From assembly GCA_021796215.1 (NCBI GenBank), contig JAJYOK010000019.1, positions 1-64,000 on the forward strand: 64,000 nucleotides of DNA. The letters are read 5' to 3'. Both the position numbers and the translations under genes were made by a program. The stretch comes from Bacteroidota bacterium (GTDB lineage Bacteria > Bacteroidota > Ignavibacteria > UBA10030 > UBA8401). The notes under the pieces were generated by a model. That model was not told the DNA's origin. It saw nothing but the letters and a program-made list of their open reading frames with translations, and made no database searches. This document shows positions 9,250 through 18,068 of the stretch, piece after piece (within the stretch, counting starts at the first letter, position 1; each line of letters begins with the position of its first letter).

Positions 9250-11224
9250 TGGCTTCTTTGTTTTCTGATTTTTTGTTCTCGCTTTCACCGGATAACTTTT
9301 TCTGTAATTCTTTTCTGTACTGAAGCGACCGCGGCAGCCACAACAATGTGTGCACTCCTGCAAGGACAAATGTTCCTATCAACAATGCGGTCATTCCTAA
9401 AAATGACCAGTACAGCCACGGATATTTATTCGGATCGTGATGCGTTGCATGAGTAAAATATCCGGCGAACTGTCTGCTGGCGCCAGCGTGGCATTTCTGA
9501 CATGTCTTGACAATATTCTGATGGCTGAGGTGTGAATTAGGATCCGTTACCGGCAGAATATCATGCGCGCCATGGCAATCGTAGCACTTTGCAGTTTTTG
9601 TGTAACCAAGCTGCGAAACTTTTCCGTGATAGGTATCGAAATATGTTTTCGCAATTTCTGCGTGGCACCTCCCGCATTGACTCATGATCGTCAATTTGAA
9701 CTGGTCCTGATCTGTTCTGCTGATTGAATGCGCAGTATGACAATCATTGCATGCAGGAAGCTGCTTATCGGTTTTCGTTACCAGCGGCGAATGGACACTC
9801 TTATCAAATTGTTCCTGAATTCCAAAATGACATTGCCCGCATGTTCCGCTTACATTTTTTCTATTGACGCTCGATGCCGGATCAGAATGCGGAAGCTCGT
9901 GATGGGCTGTATGACAATCTGCGCAGGTTGCGGTAACCGTCATGCCGCTTTTCATCAATCCTTTGCCGTGGATGCTCTCGGTATATTTTTCAATAATATT
10001 ATGTTCTGTTCCTGTATATCTGACGGCTGCTTGCTTGCCTTCATGATGACACTTTCCGCACAAATACGGAACGTTGATTGCGAAGGTCGCGGATTTAGGA
10101 TCTTTGTTGCCGAGCACATGATGCGTACCATGGCATTCAGTGCATGTCGGCGCATTTGAATCGTTCTTTGCAGAAAGCTGACCATGAATGCTTGTCTTGT
10201 ACTCGTCGCCAACTTCCGCATGACAAATAGTGCAATCAACTTTTGAAGTAATCCCTTCACATGGCCTCAAATAAGAAGGGTTCACTTGTGTATGGCATTG
10301 ACTGCAGGCAACTTTAGAATGTTTTGATCCGCCAAGTTCGCCGTAATTCACAAACATTGATTTGCCGTTTGCCGCCTTCAGTTCTTTTTTTCCGTGGCAG
10401 CGCAAACAATCCTGATCAGCCATTCCCTGTTCATAATATACGTTTCTGATTTTATGCGGCTGATGGCAGTCAACACAGACCGGCAGCATATGCGGCGCTT
10501 TTTCCCACAGCGCACCGCGGATAATTTTTCTGTGAACAGTTTCGATTGCTGCGTGACATTTCGTGCACGTTCCCGCGATATTGTTTCGCGCAATCGTGGA
10601 GTGAGAATCAGTGTGCGGCAGAATTTTGTGTGCTGAATGGCAAGAAACGCAGGTTGGCGCGACAACAAGCCCTTTCTTCAGGAGCGCTTCGCCGTGGATG
10701 CTTTCCGTGTAATTTTCTAAGATGTTCGCTTGTGGAATATGCCGCTGCACCTGAACCGGAGTACCTTCATGATGACAGCTTCCACAAACATAGGGAATCT
10801 GCAGAGTTGTTACAGCGGACTTTGGATCTTTAACGGGAAGAATTGCATGAGAACCGTGGCAGGTTTGACACACCGGCGCTAATTTATCGCCTCGCGCAAC
10901 AGCTTTTCCATGCAAGCTTTCGGCGTAATCTTTATACTCTGCCTGATGACAGTTCGTACATTTCGCTTTGTCAACATTTTCTTTGTGAGGAAAATCGGAA
11001 CCTTTAAGGTCAACATGACAATCAATACACTTATTTTCTGCATGAACTGAAGAAGCTAATTTTTCCTGATCAACAAAAACTGAAACGGCTTTGCCATTTA
11101 TGGTTTTCGTTAACGTTTTATCTTCATGGCAGGCAAGACAGTCGCTGTTATCCTGCGCTGAAACCGAGGCAGAAAAAGCGAAAAGCAAACAGCCGAAAAG
11201 AAATATATGCTCGTGCTTACTCAT
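9236..11224 (-). CDS. 19-heme cytochrome c with C-terminal membrane anchor
   Basis: This 662-residue protein has a signal peptide (residues 1-23), 19 CXXCH motifs by my count, and a C-terminal transmembrane helix (LGMTALLIGTFVLAGVHTLL) followed by a charged, Lys/Glu-rich cytoplasmic tail. The heme domain contains repeated modules that alternate APTCxxCHxxH with VPYxCGxCHHEG and ESIHGxxLxK segments, indicating internal duplication. It starts with a four-base ATGA overlap with the CbcL-like gene and overlaps the following cytochrome b gene by 14 bases, so the three are translationally coupled. It is probably the periplasmic heme wire of a quinone-linked complex. Substrate specificity is unknown; no catalytic site distinguishable from heme ligation is visible. 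Confidence 0.92.
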   Translation of the reverse strand: MSKHEHIFLFGCLLFAFSASVSAQDNSDCLACHEDKTLTKTINGKAVSVFVDQEKLASSVHAENKCIDCHVDLKGSDFPHKENVDKAKCTNCHQAEYKDYAESLHGKAVARGDKLAPVCQTCHGSHAILPVKDPKSAVTTLQIPYVCGSCHHEGTPVQVQRHIPQANILENYTESIHGEALLKKGLVVAPTCVSCHSAHKILPHTDSHSTIARNNIAGTCTKCHAAIETVHRKIIRGALWEKAPHMLPVCVDCHQPHKIRNVYYEQGMADQDCLRCHGKKELKAANGKSMFVNYGELGGSKHSKVACSQCHTQVNPSYLRPCEGITSKVDCTICHAEVGDEYKTSIHGQLSAKNDSNAPTCTECHGTHHVLGNKDPKSATFAINVPYLCGKCHHEGKQAAVRYTGTEHNIIEKYTESIHGKGLMKSGMTVTATCADCHTAHHELPHSDPASSVNRKNVSGTCGQCHFGIQEQFDKSVHSPLVTKTDKQLPACNDCHTAHSISRTDQDQFKLTIMSQCGRCHAEIAKTYFDTYHGKVSQLGYTKTAKCYDCHGAHDILPVTDPNSHLSHQNIVKTCQKCHAGASRQFAGYFTHATHHDPNKYPWLYWSFLGMTALLIGTFVLAGVHTLLWLPRSLQYRKELQKKLSGESENKKSENKEANDRE

Positions 11225-13356
11225 TTCACCGCAGGGTTTTTCGCTTCTTCAAGCTGCTGCTGTTTTATCTTCTCAAGCTCTATAGGATGTTCTTCGAGCA
11301 TTTCTTCTTCGCTAATCGTCCCTTTGAACCAAGCAAGATTCATCGGATAGATATCGGGATTGAAAATAACGAAGTAAAAATGCCAGACAATAATCGCCAG
11401 CGTCGCAAGCCATGCTTCGTAGTAGTGAACTGTTCGGGCAACATCGAACCACAATTTGCCGATAAGCCCGAGCGATGTATTGTCGAACCACATGATCGAA
11501 CCGGTAAGTCCCATGATAACTGTCCCCCACACCAATGCCCAGTACTCACTTTTCTCAATGTAGCTGAAACGGTCGAACCGCGGTTTTACCCTGCTGATAC
11601 CGAGATTGTATTTTGCAACGGCAAGTGCATCGTGGATATCCTGAACTCGCGGAAGAAGATCATAGATCAATTTCCTTCCACGCTGCGTGAAGGAGATATA
11701 ATAGAGATGATACAAACCCGCGCTCACAAGAATCACCGCTGCAATGCGATGAAGCAAACTTCGAATTTCAAACACCGCAGGGCTGATGGAACGAATTGGC
11801 TCAACCCACCATGCGTCTGGAAATTTTAACATAAAGCCGGTGATAACAAGCGTAATGAAACTGACAAGCAGCGAAACATGCTGCAGCCGTTCGCTCAGCG
11901 TCATTCGCACATACAGACTGTGTCCGGCTTCTTCTTCCTGAAAATGTCCGCGCCGCACACGTAGTTTGTGTTTCGCTTTCTTCAGAAAATCAAAAAGATT
12001 ATGAAAGAACATTCCGCCGATGGTAACAATAATGAGAACGATATACGTGCTTGTAACATAGTACAGCAGCGGATTTTGTTTTTCCGTCACAACAACGTGT
12101 ACCGGCCCCTCGGCAAATTTCGCATTCGCCCCCGGATGACATTTGCCGCACGTCTTTGCAAGATTTTGTTTGTTGACGCTCGATCTCGGATCGCTCGTCG
12201 GATAAACATTGTGAGCCGTATGGCAGCTTGCGCAATTTGCAACAGTCGTTGCGCCTCCTTCCAACGCCAAACCGTGATAACTATCCTTGAACGTGCTCAA
12301 TCTATTCGGGTTAAGGCCGTACTTTGCAGATAAGGCAACCGATGTGTGACATTTCGAACAGACTTCCTGAGAAACATGTGCGTGGGAAGTCGGTGCTTTC
12401 GGGTTAGAGGGATTCAGAATATTGTGTTCACCGTGGCAATCAGTGCATACCGGCGCATCTTTGTTGCCGGCAAGAAACGCCGTTCCGTGAATGCTCGCTT
12501 TATACTCAGTGGCAATTTCCGGATGACATTTCGCGCATGTGTTCGGAATATTGAGTCTGTTCACAAAAGATTTCGGATCGGAGCCTTTGCGCATGTCATG
12601 ATTTCCGTGACAATCAACGCAGTTTGCTGCTTTCCCGTTGCCGTTCTTTAATGCCTGGCCATGAACGCTTGCTTCGTAGGACATCACAAAGTTTTTTGTC
12701 GGTCCGGTTTCAGATAAAATTTTATTTGTGCCATGACACGAAACGCATACTTGTTCCTGCGCAATTTTCAATTGAACGGAATCTGTGCCGGCTGTAACTG
12801 TGGTGATGTTTTGTGAATGACATGAAATGCACGTCGGTGCATTTTTGTTATGAGCGGTGTACGCTTCCCCGTGCGCCGACTCGAGATAATGTTTTTTTTC
12901 TTGCGTGTGGCATGTACCGCAGCTTTCCACGACATGGGAAGGACTGAATTTCGTTCCGGCAATCTTCGGCGATTGTACATCGTGTGTGCCGTGACATTCC
13001 TTGCACATTTTGCTGACATCGCTGCCCCCTTTTGCGAAAATTGTTTTATGGAAAGAATGTTTCGTCGGGGCATTTTGATGGCATGTGAGACATTGGACAG
13101 GCGTAATATGCTCTTTGTGCGGCATGTCATCCGGATTAAATCCGGTATGGCATGCTACGCAGACTAATTTTTTGTGCGTTGAATGCGAAAGAACATTGTC
13201 ATCAACATAAATGGAAACTGCTTTCCCTTTGCGTTCCATTGTTAGCGTCGAATCGGAATGGCACATTAGGCAATCGGCTTTTGATTGCGGATACAATGGA
13301 AGAGAAAAAAAAGAGGAAATAAAAAGAATTGAAAGTGACTTGAATAATAACTTCAT
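11221..13356 (-). CDS. CbcL-like fusion: 13-heme cytochrome c plus di-heme cytochrome b
   Basis: The 711-residue protein starts with a signal peptide, followed by a periplasmic region with 13 CXXCH motifs (about residues 25-405). It then has a membrane domain with about five helices, including ERLQHVSLL, LLHRIAAV, GLYHLYY, TVHYYEAW and IVWHFYFV histidines. This layout matches CbcL-type inner-membrane quinol oxidoreductases of metal-reducing bacteria, which join a multiheme domain to a HydC/FdnI-like b subunit; the heme number here is larger than the nine I recall for Geobacter CbcL. It is the first gene of the operon; 290 noncoding bases with candidate control sites precede it. Orthology to CbcL is inferred from architecture only. 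Confidence 0.88.
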   Translation of the reverse strand: MKLLFKSLSILFISSFFSLPLYPQSKADCLMCHSDSTLTMERKGKAVSIYVDDNVLSHSTHKKLVCVACHTGFNPDDMPHKEHITPVQCLTCHQNAPTKHSFHKTIFAKGGSDVSKMCKECHGTHDVQSPKIAGTKFSPSHVVESCGTCHTQEKKHYLESAHGEAYTAHNKNAPTCISCHSQNITTVTAGTDSVQLKIAQEQVCVSCHGTNKILSETGPTKNFVMSYEASVHGQALKNGNGKAANCVDCHGNHDMRKGSDPKSFVNRLNIPNTCAKCHPEIATEYKASIHGTAFLAGNKDAPVCTDCHGEHNILNPSNPKAPTSHAHVSQEVCSKCHTSVALSAKYGLNPNRLSTFKDSYHGLALEGGATTVANCASCHTAHNVYPTSDPRSSVNKQNLAKTCGKCHPGANAKFAEGPVHVVVTEKQNPLLYYVTSTYIVLIIVTIGGMFFHNLFDFLKKAKHKLRVRRGHFQEEEAGHSLYVRMTLSERLQHVSLLVSFITLVITGFMLKFPDAWWVEPIRSISPAVFEIRSLLHRIAAVILVSAGLYHLYYISFTQRGRKLIYDLLPRVQDIHDALAVAKYNLGISRVKPRFDRFSYIEKSEYWALVWGTVIMGLTGSIMWFDNTSLGLIGKLWFDVARTVHYYEAWLATLAIIVWHFYFVIFNPDIYPMNLAWFKGTISEEEMLEEHPIELEKIKQQQLEEAKNPAVK

Positions 13357-13432
13357 CAGTTGCTCGTTCTTATAATTCTAGTGGTATCAAAAAGGATCAT
13401 GCATCTTGCCTTCGAAAAATGCAAGGAGCGTG

Positions 13433-13481
13433 CCAGCATAACTCTTCAAGATTTCAACATTTTCGGTGAATCTTATGCTGG
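13433..13481. promoter_or_regulatory. Inverted repeat upstream of the cytochrome operon
   Basis: Nine-base arms CCAGCATAA and TTATGCTGG are separated by 31 bases, 77-125 bases upstream of the first cytochrome gene. It could form a leader hairpin or bind a regulator; function is not shown. Confidence 0.35.
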
Positions 13482-13507
13482 AATTCTCAACAAGACTTAA
13501 TTTTTGA

Positions 13508-13519
13508 GGGAATATTCCC
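13508..13519. promoter_or_regulatory. Perfect 12-bp palindrome, possible operator
   Basis: GGGAATATTCCC lies about 150 bases upstream of the CbcL-like start, in the only intergenic space that could hold the operon promoter. A dimeric regulator could bind it, but there is no second copy in the window that would support an operator. Confidence 0.3.
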
Positions 13520-13575
13520 AAGTTTGAGAAGCGGTGATTAGCTACTATCACGTACAGCGTGACTATGCTTCCTGC

Positions 13576-13623
13576 AAAAACACCACAGGCGAATGCCGCT
13601 TGTAGCGGGACTCGCCCGTGGTG
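13576..13623 (-). terminator. Terminator after the nonaheme cytochrome gene
   Basis: On the minus strand CACCACGGGCGA pairs with TCGCCTGTGGTG, enclosing a smaller CCGCT/AGCGG stem, and is followed by TTTTTGC. It lies 25 bases past the stop of the cytochrome gene at 13648. Confidence 0.8.
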
Positions 13624-13647
13624 AGAAAAAGATTTTTGCTTACACTG

Positions 13648-15747
13648 TTATTTCAGCAAAAGCATTTTCTTCGTAATGCTGTAATTGGCAGCACCGTTCG
13701 ATGACACAATGAGCCTGTAGAAATAAATTCCGCTCGCAACTTTACTGCCGTTCGAGTTTGCGGCATTCCATTGCACCTTATACGTGCCCGGAACAACTTC
13801 GCCATTCGCCAGTGTAGCGACAAGCTCGCCGAGAACATTATAGACACTCAGGTTCACTTGCCCTGACCGCGGAATTGAAAATTGAATTTCCGTTGATGGG
13901 TTGAACGGGTTCGGATAATTCTGGCTAAGGTCGAACGTTTTGGGAATATCCTGTCCAACAGTTTTTACTCCAGTAATGCCTCCAAGCGCCGCGCGCAACA
14001 GTGCGACGGCATATTTCGTATTGTGAACACCCATACTACCGTCGTTCAATACGAAATAATAATCATAGATAGCCTGAACTGTATCAGGGTGATTCTTCAC
14101 TTTCAATGAATCAACCATTGAAGTTACCGGATTCCCTGAAGCATCAAGCGGGAGACGCGCCTTCAATTTATCCAACATACCTTGGATTTCAGTTTGCACG
14201 CCTTCAATCACCCCGTTTCCATCATAATCTTGAAACGCTTTCACATCATCAAACGAAGTAACGCTGGCACCGTGACAATTCTGGCACACAGCGACAAGGT
14301 CATTACCACTTGTGTCTGTCATACTCCACGTGTGATTGGCGCTTGCTGTTGAACCGACATCCTGCATGTGGCAAGTAACGCATGCATCTTTAACAGCAAC
14401 GCCGTGCGTTTGAAGACCAGCGATTTGCTCACCATATTCGTACGCATTTTGACCGAATAACATATCTGCCTGCGGATTGCTGTGCGGCCCGTAGTGGTCG
14501 CTGAAACCGTAGTATGGTGCTTTGGATGTTACCTTCGTTGCAACATTGTACCGTGAGTGATGGCAATTCATGCAAAGTTGTCCCATGCCGCCGCCTGTCG
14601 GTTTGTAACCATTCATCAGCGAATCAACAGAAACCGTACGCAATTGGAACGGGTTTGTTGCATCGTGCGGATCGTGGCAAACTGCACACGAAATGGAAGG
14701 AGCAAGATTGTCTGTCGCAGTATTATATCCCGGATTCGCTTTATTACCAATCCATTTTACAAAAGCGGAACCGTTATGGCAAGGATAGCAACCGGTTGAA
14801 TTGGCGTGGCTTGCGCTTGGTATTGAGGCATGAAGAGATTGCTGCCACATACTTCCAATTGGATGATAAGGCGGTGAATCGTGGCACTGCAAACAAACTC
14901 CTGCGTCAAGCGACCTTCCAATTTTTGTTTTGTCGCCAAAATGATTTCCTCCTGGACCGTGGCAGTTCTCACACTCAACAGATGCCGTCGGTACAAGCGA
15001 TGAGTAATTTTGCTGAAGGTCTTTCAACGCAGTAGAATCGCCGCTCGGAATTTTATAAGAGTTGCCGACCTTCGTATAAGATTGATACCACGTTGTATCC
15101 CACCCATCCTGATGAGCAAGATATCCAAAGTTGCCATTGTTTGCATTCTGGTCCCAACCGGTAGTATGGCATTTAATACACGAAGGAGAAAACGTACCGT
15201 TGCCTTGAGCATCTACTTCCAACTGCCCTGTTATTCCCAATGTCAACGCAGATGCATGCAACGTCCCTTCCCACCCGTTGGCTATATCCGCATGACACAA
15301 ACCGCATCCCGGATAATTATAACTGAAGCCTGTGTAATTACTCGCGAAAACTGTATCCACATCAGTCTTTGCGCCGCCGTTTACAGAAATCTGGACGATG
15401 TATTGACCAGCAGTATCTGCCGTGAAGCTGGTGCCTTGCGTTGCACTGCTGTCAAATACCGCATTAGAACCAGCCGGTACGGAAACAAAAGACCACGCAA
15501 ATGATGTCACGGTCGTTGAACCAGAGCCGGTTGTATCGGCTGACAAATAAATTTTAGCTTTCTCTCCGAACACTTTTAGTCCGCTTGTCGGACGCAACGA
15601 CGATTGCCCGATTGCAGAAAGTCGGGCGGGGGACATCGCTTTAACTTTGATGCTCACTGACTGCGCAGCAACAGACGCAAAAAATCCCGCGCCAAAGAGA
15701 AGCGCAAGAACAAACGATAGTCCCAACGGGATTTTCAACCGTTTCAT
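13648..15747 (-). CDS. Secreted nonaheme cytochrome c with T9SS sorting domain
   Basis: The protein has 699 residues. A signal peptide (MKRLKIPLGLSFVLALLFGAG) is followed by an Ig/PKD-like beta domain (about residues 30-145) and nine CXXCH motifs: CGLCH, CIKCH, CENCH, CLQCH, CYPCH, CAVCH, CMNCH, CVTCH and CQNCH. The C-terminal 90 residues form a type A T9SS sorting domain starting at LSQNYPNPFNPSTEI and ending SITKKMLLLK. This predicts export across the outer membrane and surface anchoring or release, so it may be a terminal extracellular electron carrier. Start 15747 is supported by a perfect AAAGGAGGTAAC Shine-Dalgarno. Heme order and spacing match the protein at 28698-31424, a clear paralogue. 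Function in extracellular electron transfer is inferred. Confidence 0.92.
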   Translation of the reverse strand: MKRLKIPLGLSFVLALLFGAGFFASVAAQSVSIKVKAMSPARLSAIGQSSLRPTSGLKVFGEKAKIYLSADTTGSGSTTVTSFAWSFVSVPAGSNAVFDSSATQGTSFTADTAGQYIVQISVNGGAKTDVDTVFASNYTGFSYNYPGCGLCHADIANGWEGTLHASALTLGITGQLEVDAQGNGTFSPSCIKCHTTGWDQNANNGNFGYLAHQDGWDTTWYQSYTKVGNSYKIPSGDSTALKDLQQNYSSLVPTASVECENCHGPGGNHFGDKTKIGRSLDAGVCLQCHDSPPYHPIGSMWQQSLHASIPSASHANSTGCYPCHNGSAFVKWIGNKANPGYNTATDNLAPSISCAVCHDPHDATNPFQLRTVSVDSLMNGYKPTGGGMGQLCMNCHHSRYNVATKVTSKAPYYGFSDHYGPHSNPQADMLFGQNAYEYGEQIAGLQTHGVAVKDACVTCHMQDVGSTASANHTWSMTDTSGNDLVAVCQNCHGASVTSFDDVKAFQDYDGNGVIEGVQTEIQGMLDKLKARLPLDASGNPVTSMVDSLKVKNHPDTVQAIYDYYFVLNDGSMGVHNTKYAVALLRAALGGITGVKTVGQDIPKTFDLSQNYPNPFNPSTEIQFSIPRSGQVNLSVYNVLGELVATLANGEVVPGTYKVQWNAANSNGSKVASGIYFYRLIVSSNGAANYSITKKMLLLK

Positions 15748-15942
15748 GCTGTTACCTCCTTTTAAATATGCTGTATCATAATAATTCATTGTGGTATTCC
15801 TCAACTCAGTTCTTGATGCATGATTGTACACAAAACTCTTTCTTTGCCGCCGAGTTACAAGATGTGTGCCATAGAAAACTTTGTATTCTGAAGTAAAACA
15901 GGGCATTTTCTATTGCAACGAACGCTTTAATTTCTCAAATGA

Positions 15943-15967
15943 AAAAAGATTCCCAACTATTGGAATC
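15943..15967 (-). terminator. Probable terminator after receiver-like gene
   Basis: GATTCC and GGAATC pair around a 7-base loop and are followed on the minus strand by TTTTTTC. The stem is short, but the U-tract is good. It lies 77 bases past the stop at 16044. Confidence 0.5.
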
Positions 15968-16043
15968 AACCGCAGATCCGAAGGACCTTTAGAGCAGAAA
16001 TCAACCCTTGGTTTAGAACGAATTGGAACCGGTGCGCGAACAT

Positions 16044-16499
16044 CTAACGCCCGCCGTACGCGAGCCGAAAATGTTTATTGGGCTTCGACATTGAACGTCG
16101 AATGGGTATTGACCAACCGGGAATGCTGCTCGAAATGGCTTCAAGTATTTGCTCTATTTGTACCGGCTTGTAAAGTAATTGTGAAGTCAATGTGCGAATG
16201 GAAATTTCCCAGTTCGGTTTCGTGACGTGAAAGGCATACAACACAACAATCGGTACGGCTGGCGCGTCTTGCCGCCAGTGTCCAAGCTCTTCGATGAGTT
16301 CCGGAATTGTCTTTTCAAGGTCAACAACAATGAGGGAAACTGAGTGATTCTCCCGCTGATGCGAAAGCTCCGGTACTGTTTCCGTTGTGAGAATGGTAAA
16401 CTGATCCTGCAGTACTATTGAGAGACTTTTCGTTAAGTCCCTATCTGCCGAATGGATGAGGATCGTATTTTGCTGACGTTGTGCTGCTATGTGTTTCAT
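16044..16499 (-). CDS. Degenerate response-regulator receiver protein
   Basis: This 151-residue protein reads as a single receiver-like fold: a first strand TILIHSADRD with an acidic residue, a third strand LIVVDLEKT carrying the likely phospho-acceptor Asp, VVLYA in the fourth strand and LLYKP with the conserved Lys near the end. No DNA-binding or catalytic output domain follows; the last 30 residues are basic. The first acidic pocket is weaker than in standard receivers (A-D in place of D-D). It may be a single-domain response regulator or a pseudo-receiver that binds a partner without phosphorylation. It is alone in its transcription unit, so the partner kinase cannot be inferred. Confidence 0.65.
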   Translation of the reverse strand: MKHIAAQRQQNTILIHSADRDLTKSLSIVLQDQFTILTTETVPELSHQRENHSVSLIVVDLEKTIPELIEELGHWRQDAPAVPIVVLYAFHVTKPNWEISIRTLTSQLLYKPVQIEQILEAISSSIPGWSIPIRRSMSKPNKHFRLAYGGR

Positions 16500-16832
16500 C
16501 GTGCAAGTTTAGGTTTCTAAAAAAATGTGCGCCCCGTGATTTCTTTCTTTAGAATCCTCAACTATTATGCCACCGCGAAACTGCCTATTCCGAATCTATT
16601 TCAGCAGAAGGGAAAAATTATTACAGCTTCACTTACCGAAAATTGAAAACGCTTTGAAGTGTTTCGCAAGCCTGCGAAAGGATATGAAGCAATGATGGAA
16701 GTAGTGGTCCGGTAAAGAATGTAGAGTAAAATCGCTTCACCAAAAATTTCTTGGATCAACGATTGGAGCGACGAGAAACGTTGACTTTTTCAGCAAGAGT
16801 AAATTAAAGAAACAATACAAAAATTTCCTGCG
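16500..16832. other. Intergenic region without recognisable gene
   Basis: I found no coding frame of convincing composition, no tRNA-like fold and no strong terminator. It separates two minus-strand units, so it should contain the end of the moeA transcript and the promoter of the receiver gene. A small CGCAAGCCTGCG hairpin at about 16668-16679 is the only symmetry seen. Confidence 0.4.
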
Positions 16833-18056
16833 TTACCATTGCTGCCATGGGAGAACACGAATCTCGACGATAGCCCCCTTGGGAAGAAATTCTGCATCCT
16901 TTGGAAAAAGGATCAAGCAGTTGGCTTTAGCAAGACCGCTCATCATGTGAGAATCTTGTCCGGTGGTTGGTGTCACAAGAAGTTCGCTGCCGGAATTTTT
17001 TGCAAAAAACGCGCGGACAAATTCCATGCGCCCGGCTTTTTTTCTAAGGTCACGCGTCAGTCGTGCACGAAAAGAAATCTGATTCTCAATTTTTATTCCT
17101 TGCATCTTCAACAATGCAGGGCGTACGAGCAATTCAAACGAAACAAGGGCAGAAACCGGATTGCCGGGTAAACCGAACACCAGTTTCCTTCCTTTGATAC
17201 CGAAATAATTCGGCTTGCCGGGTTTGAGAGAAATTTTCCAAAAAATTGTCTGCACGTGTAAACCCGCAGCAACATCGCGCACAAAATCGTACTCGCCGAC
17301 AGAAATACCGCCGGTGGAAATGACAACGTCGGCTTTCTTCAACGCTTTCTTCAGTGCAGAAGAAACCGCGCCTTTCACATCACGTACAGAAGCAACAAAT
17401 ACCGGTTGGATTGCAAACGCTCGAAGCATGTTAATAAGCGATAATGAATTGGCGTCGCGTATTTGTCCGCGCTTTAAACGGGAACCGGGAGCGCGCAATT
17501 CATTTCCTGTAATGATAAGCGCAACTTTCGGCTTGCGGTACACTTCAACTTTCGGATAGCCGAGCACTGCCAGCATTCCCATGACCGGAGGCGTGATCAA
17601 GGTTCCGGCGGAAAACACGGCGGCGCCCTCGGAAAATTCTGCGCCGTGCTTCCGAACATTTTCCCACATATGTACCGGTTCATGAAATACAGCCTTACCA
17701 TTTTCTTCGACGGCAAATTCTTTCATAACCACTGCATCGGCATCAAGAGGAATTGGCGCACCGGTAAAAATTTTGATTGCATGATTGCGTTTGAGATGAT
17801 GTACGCGCGAATCTCCCGCCTGCAGTGAACCTTGCACCATGAGATGTACGGGCGATGACGATGACGCCGACAAGATATCGTCTGCACGAATCGCGTAACC
17901 GTCAACAGAAGAAGAATCGAAAAGCGGAATGGCTTCACGTGCAAGCATGTCCTCAGCGAGCACGTAGCCGCACGAATCCGCTAAACGGATTGGCCGTGTT
18001 GCCAAAGAATATGTTTGCCGCAATACTTCACTGACTGCGGTTTCGAAATCAATCAT
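16833..18056 (-). CDS. moeA: Molybdopterin molybdenumtransferase MoeA
   Basis: This 407-residue cytosolic enzyme inserts molybdate into adenylylated molybdopterin to give molybdenum cofactor. It shows the N-terminal signature IPLFDSSSVDGYAIRADD (usual form FDNSxMDGYA), the GNEL segment, the MogA-like core TGGISVGEYDFVRD and GLPGNPVSALVSFELLVRP, and a C-terminal beta domain. Length is normal. It follows the moaC-mogA fusion by 12 bases, so the two late steps of cofactor synthesis are cotranscribed. This implies molybdoenzymes elsewhere in the genome, such as nitrate reductase-like or other oxidoreductases suited to a respiratory organism; none is in the window. Confidence 0.95.
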   Translation of the reverse strand: MIDFETAVSEVLRQTYSLATRPIRLADSCGYVLAEDMLAREAIPLFDSSSVDGYAIRADDILSASSSSPVHLMVQGSLQAGDSRVHHLKRNHAIKIFTGAPIPLDADAVVMKEFAVEENGKAVFHEPVHMWENVRKHGAEFSEGAAVFSAGTLITPPVMGMLAVLGYPKVEVYRKPKVALIITGNELRAPGSRLKRGQIRDANSLSLINMLRAFAIQPVFVASVRDVKGAVSSALKKALKKADVVISTGGISVGEYDFVRDVAAGLHVQTIFWKISLKPGKPNYFGIKGRKLVFGLPGNPVSALVSFELLVRPALLKMQGIKIENQISFRARLTRDLRKKAGRMEFVRAFFAKNSGSELLVTPTTGQDSHMMSGLAKANCLILFPKDAEFLPKGAIVEIRVLPWQQW

Positions 18057-18068
18057 GGCAATTCTGAA

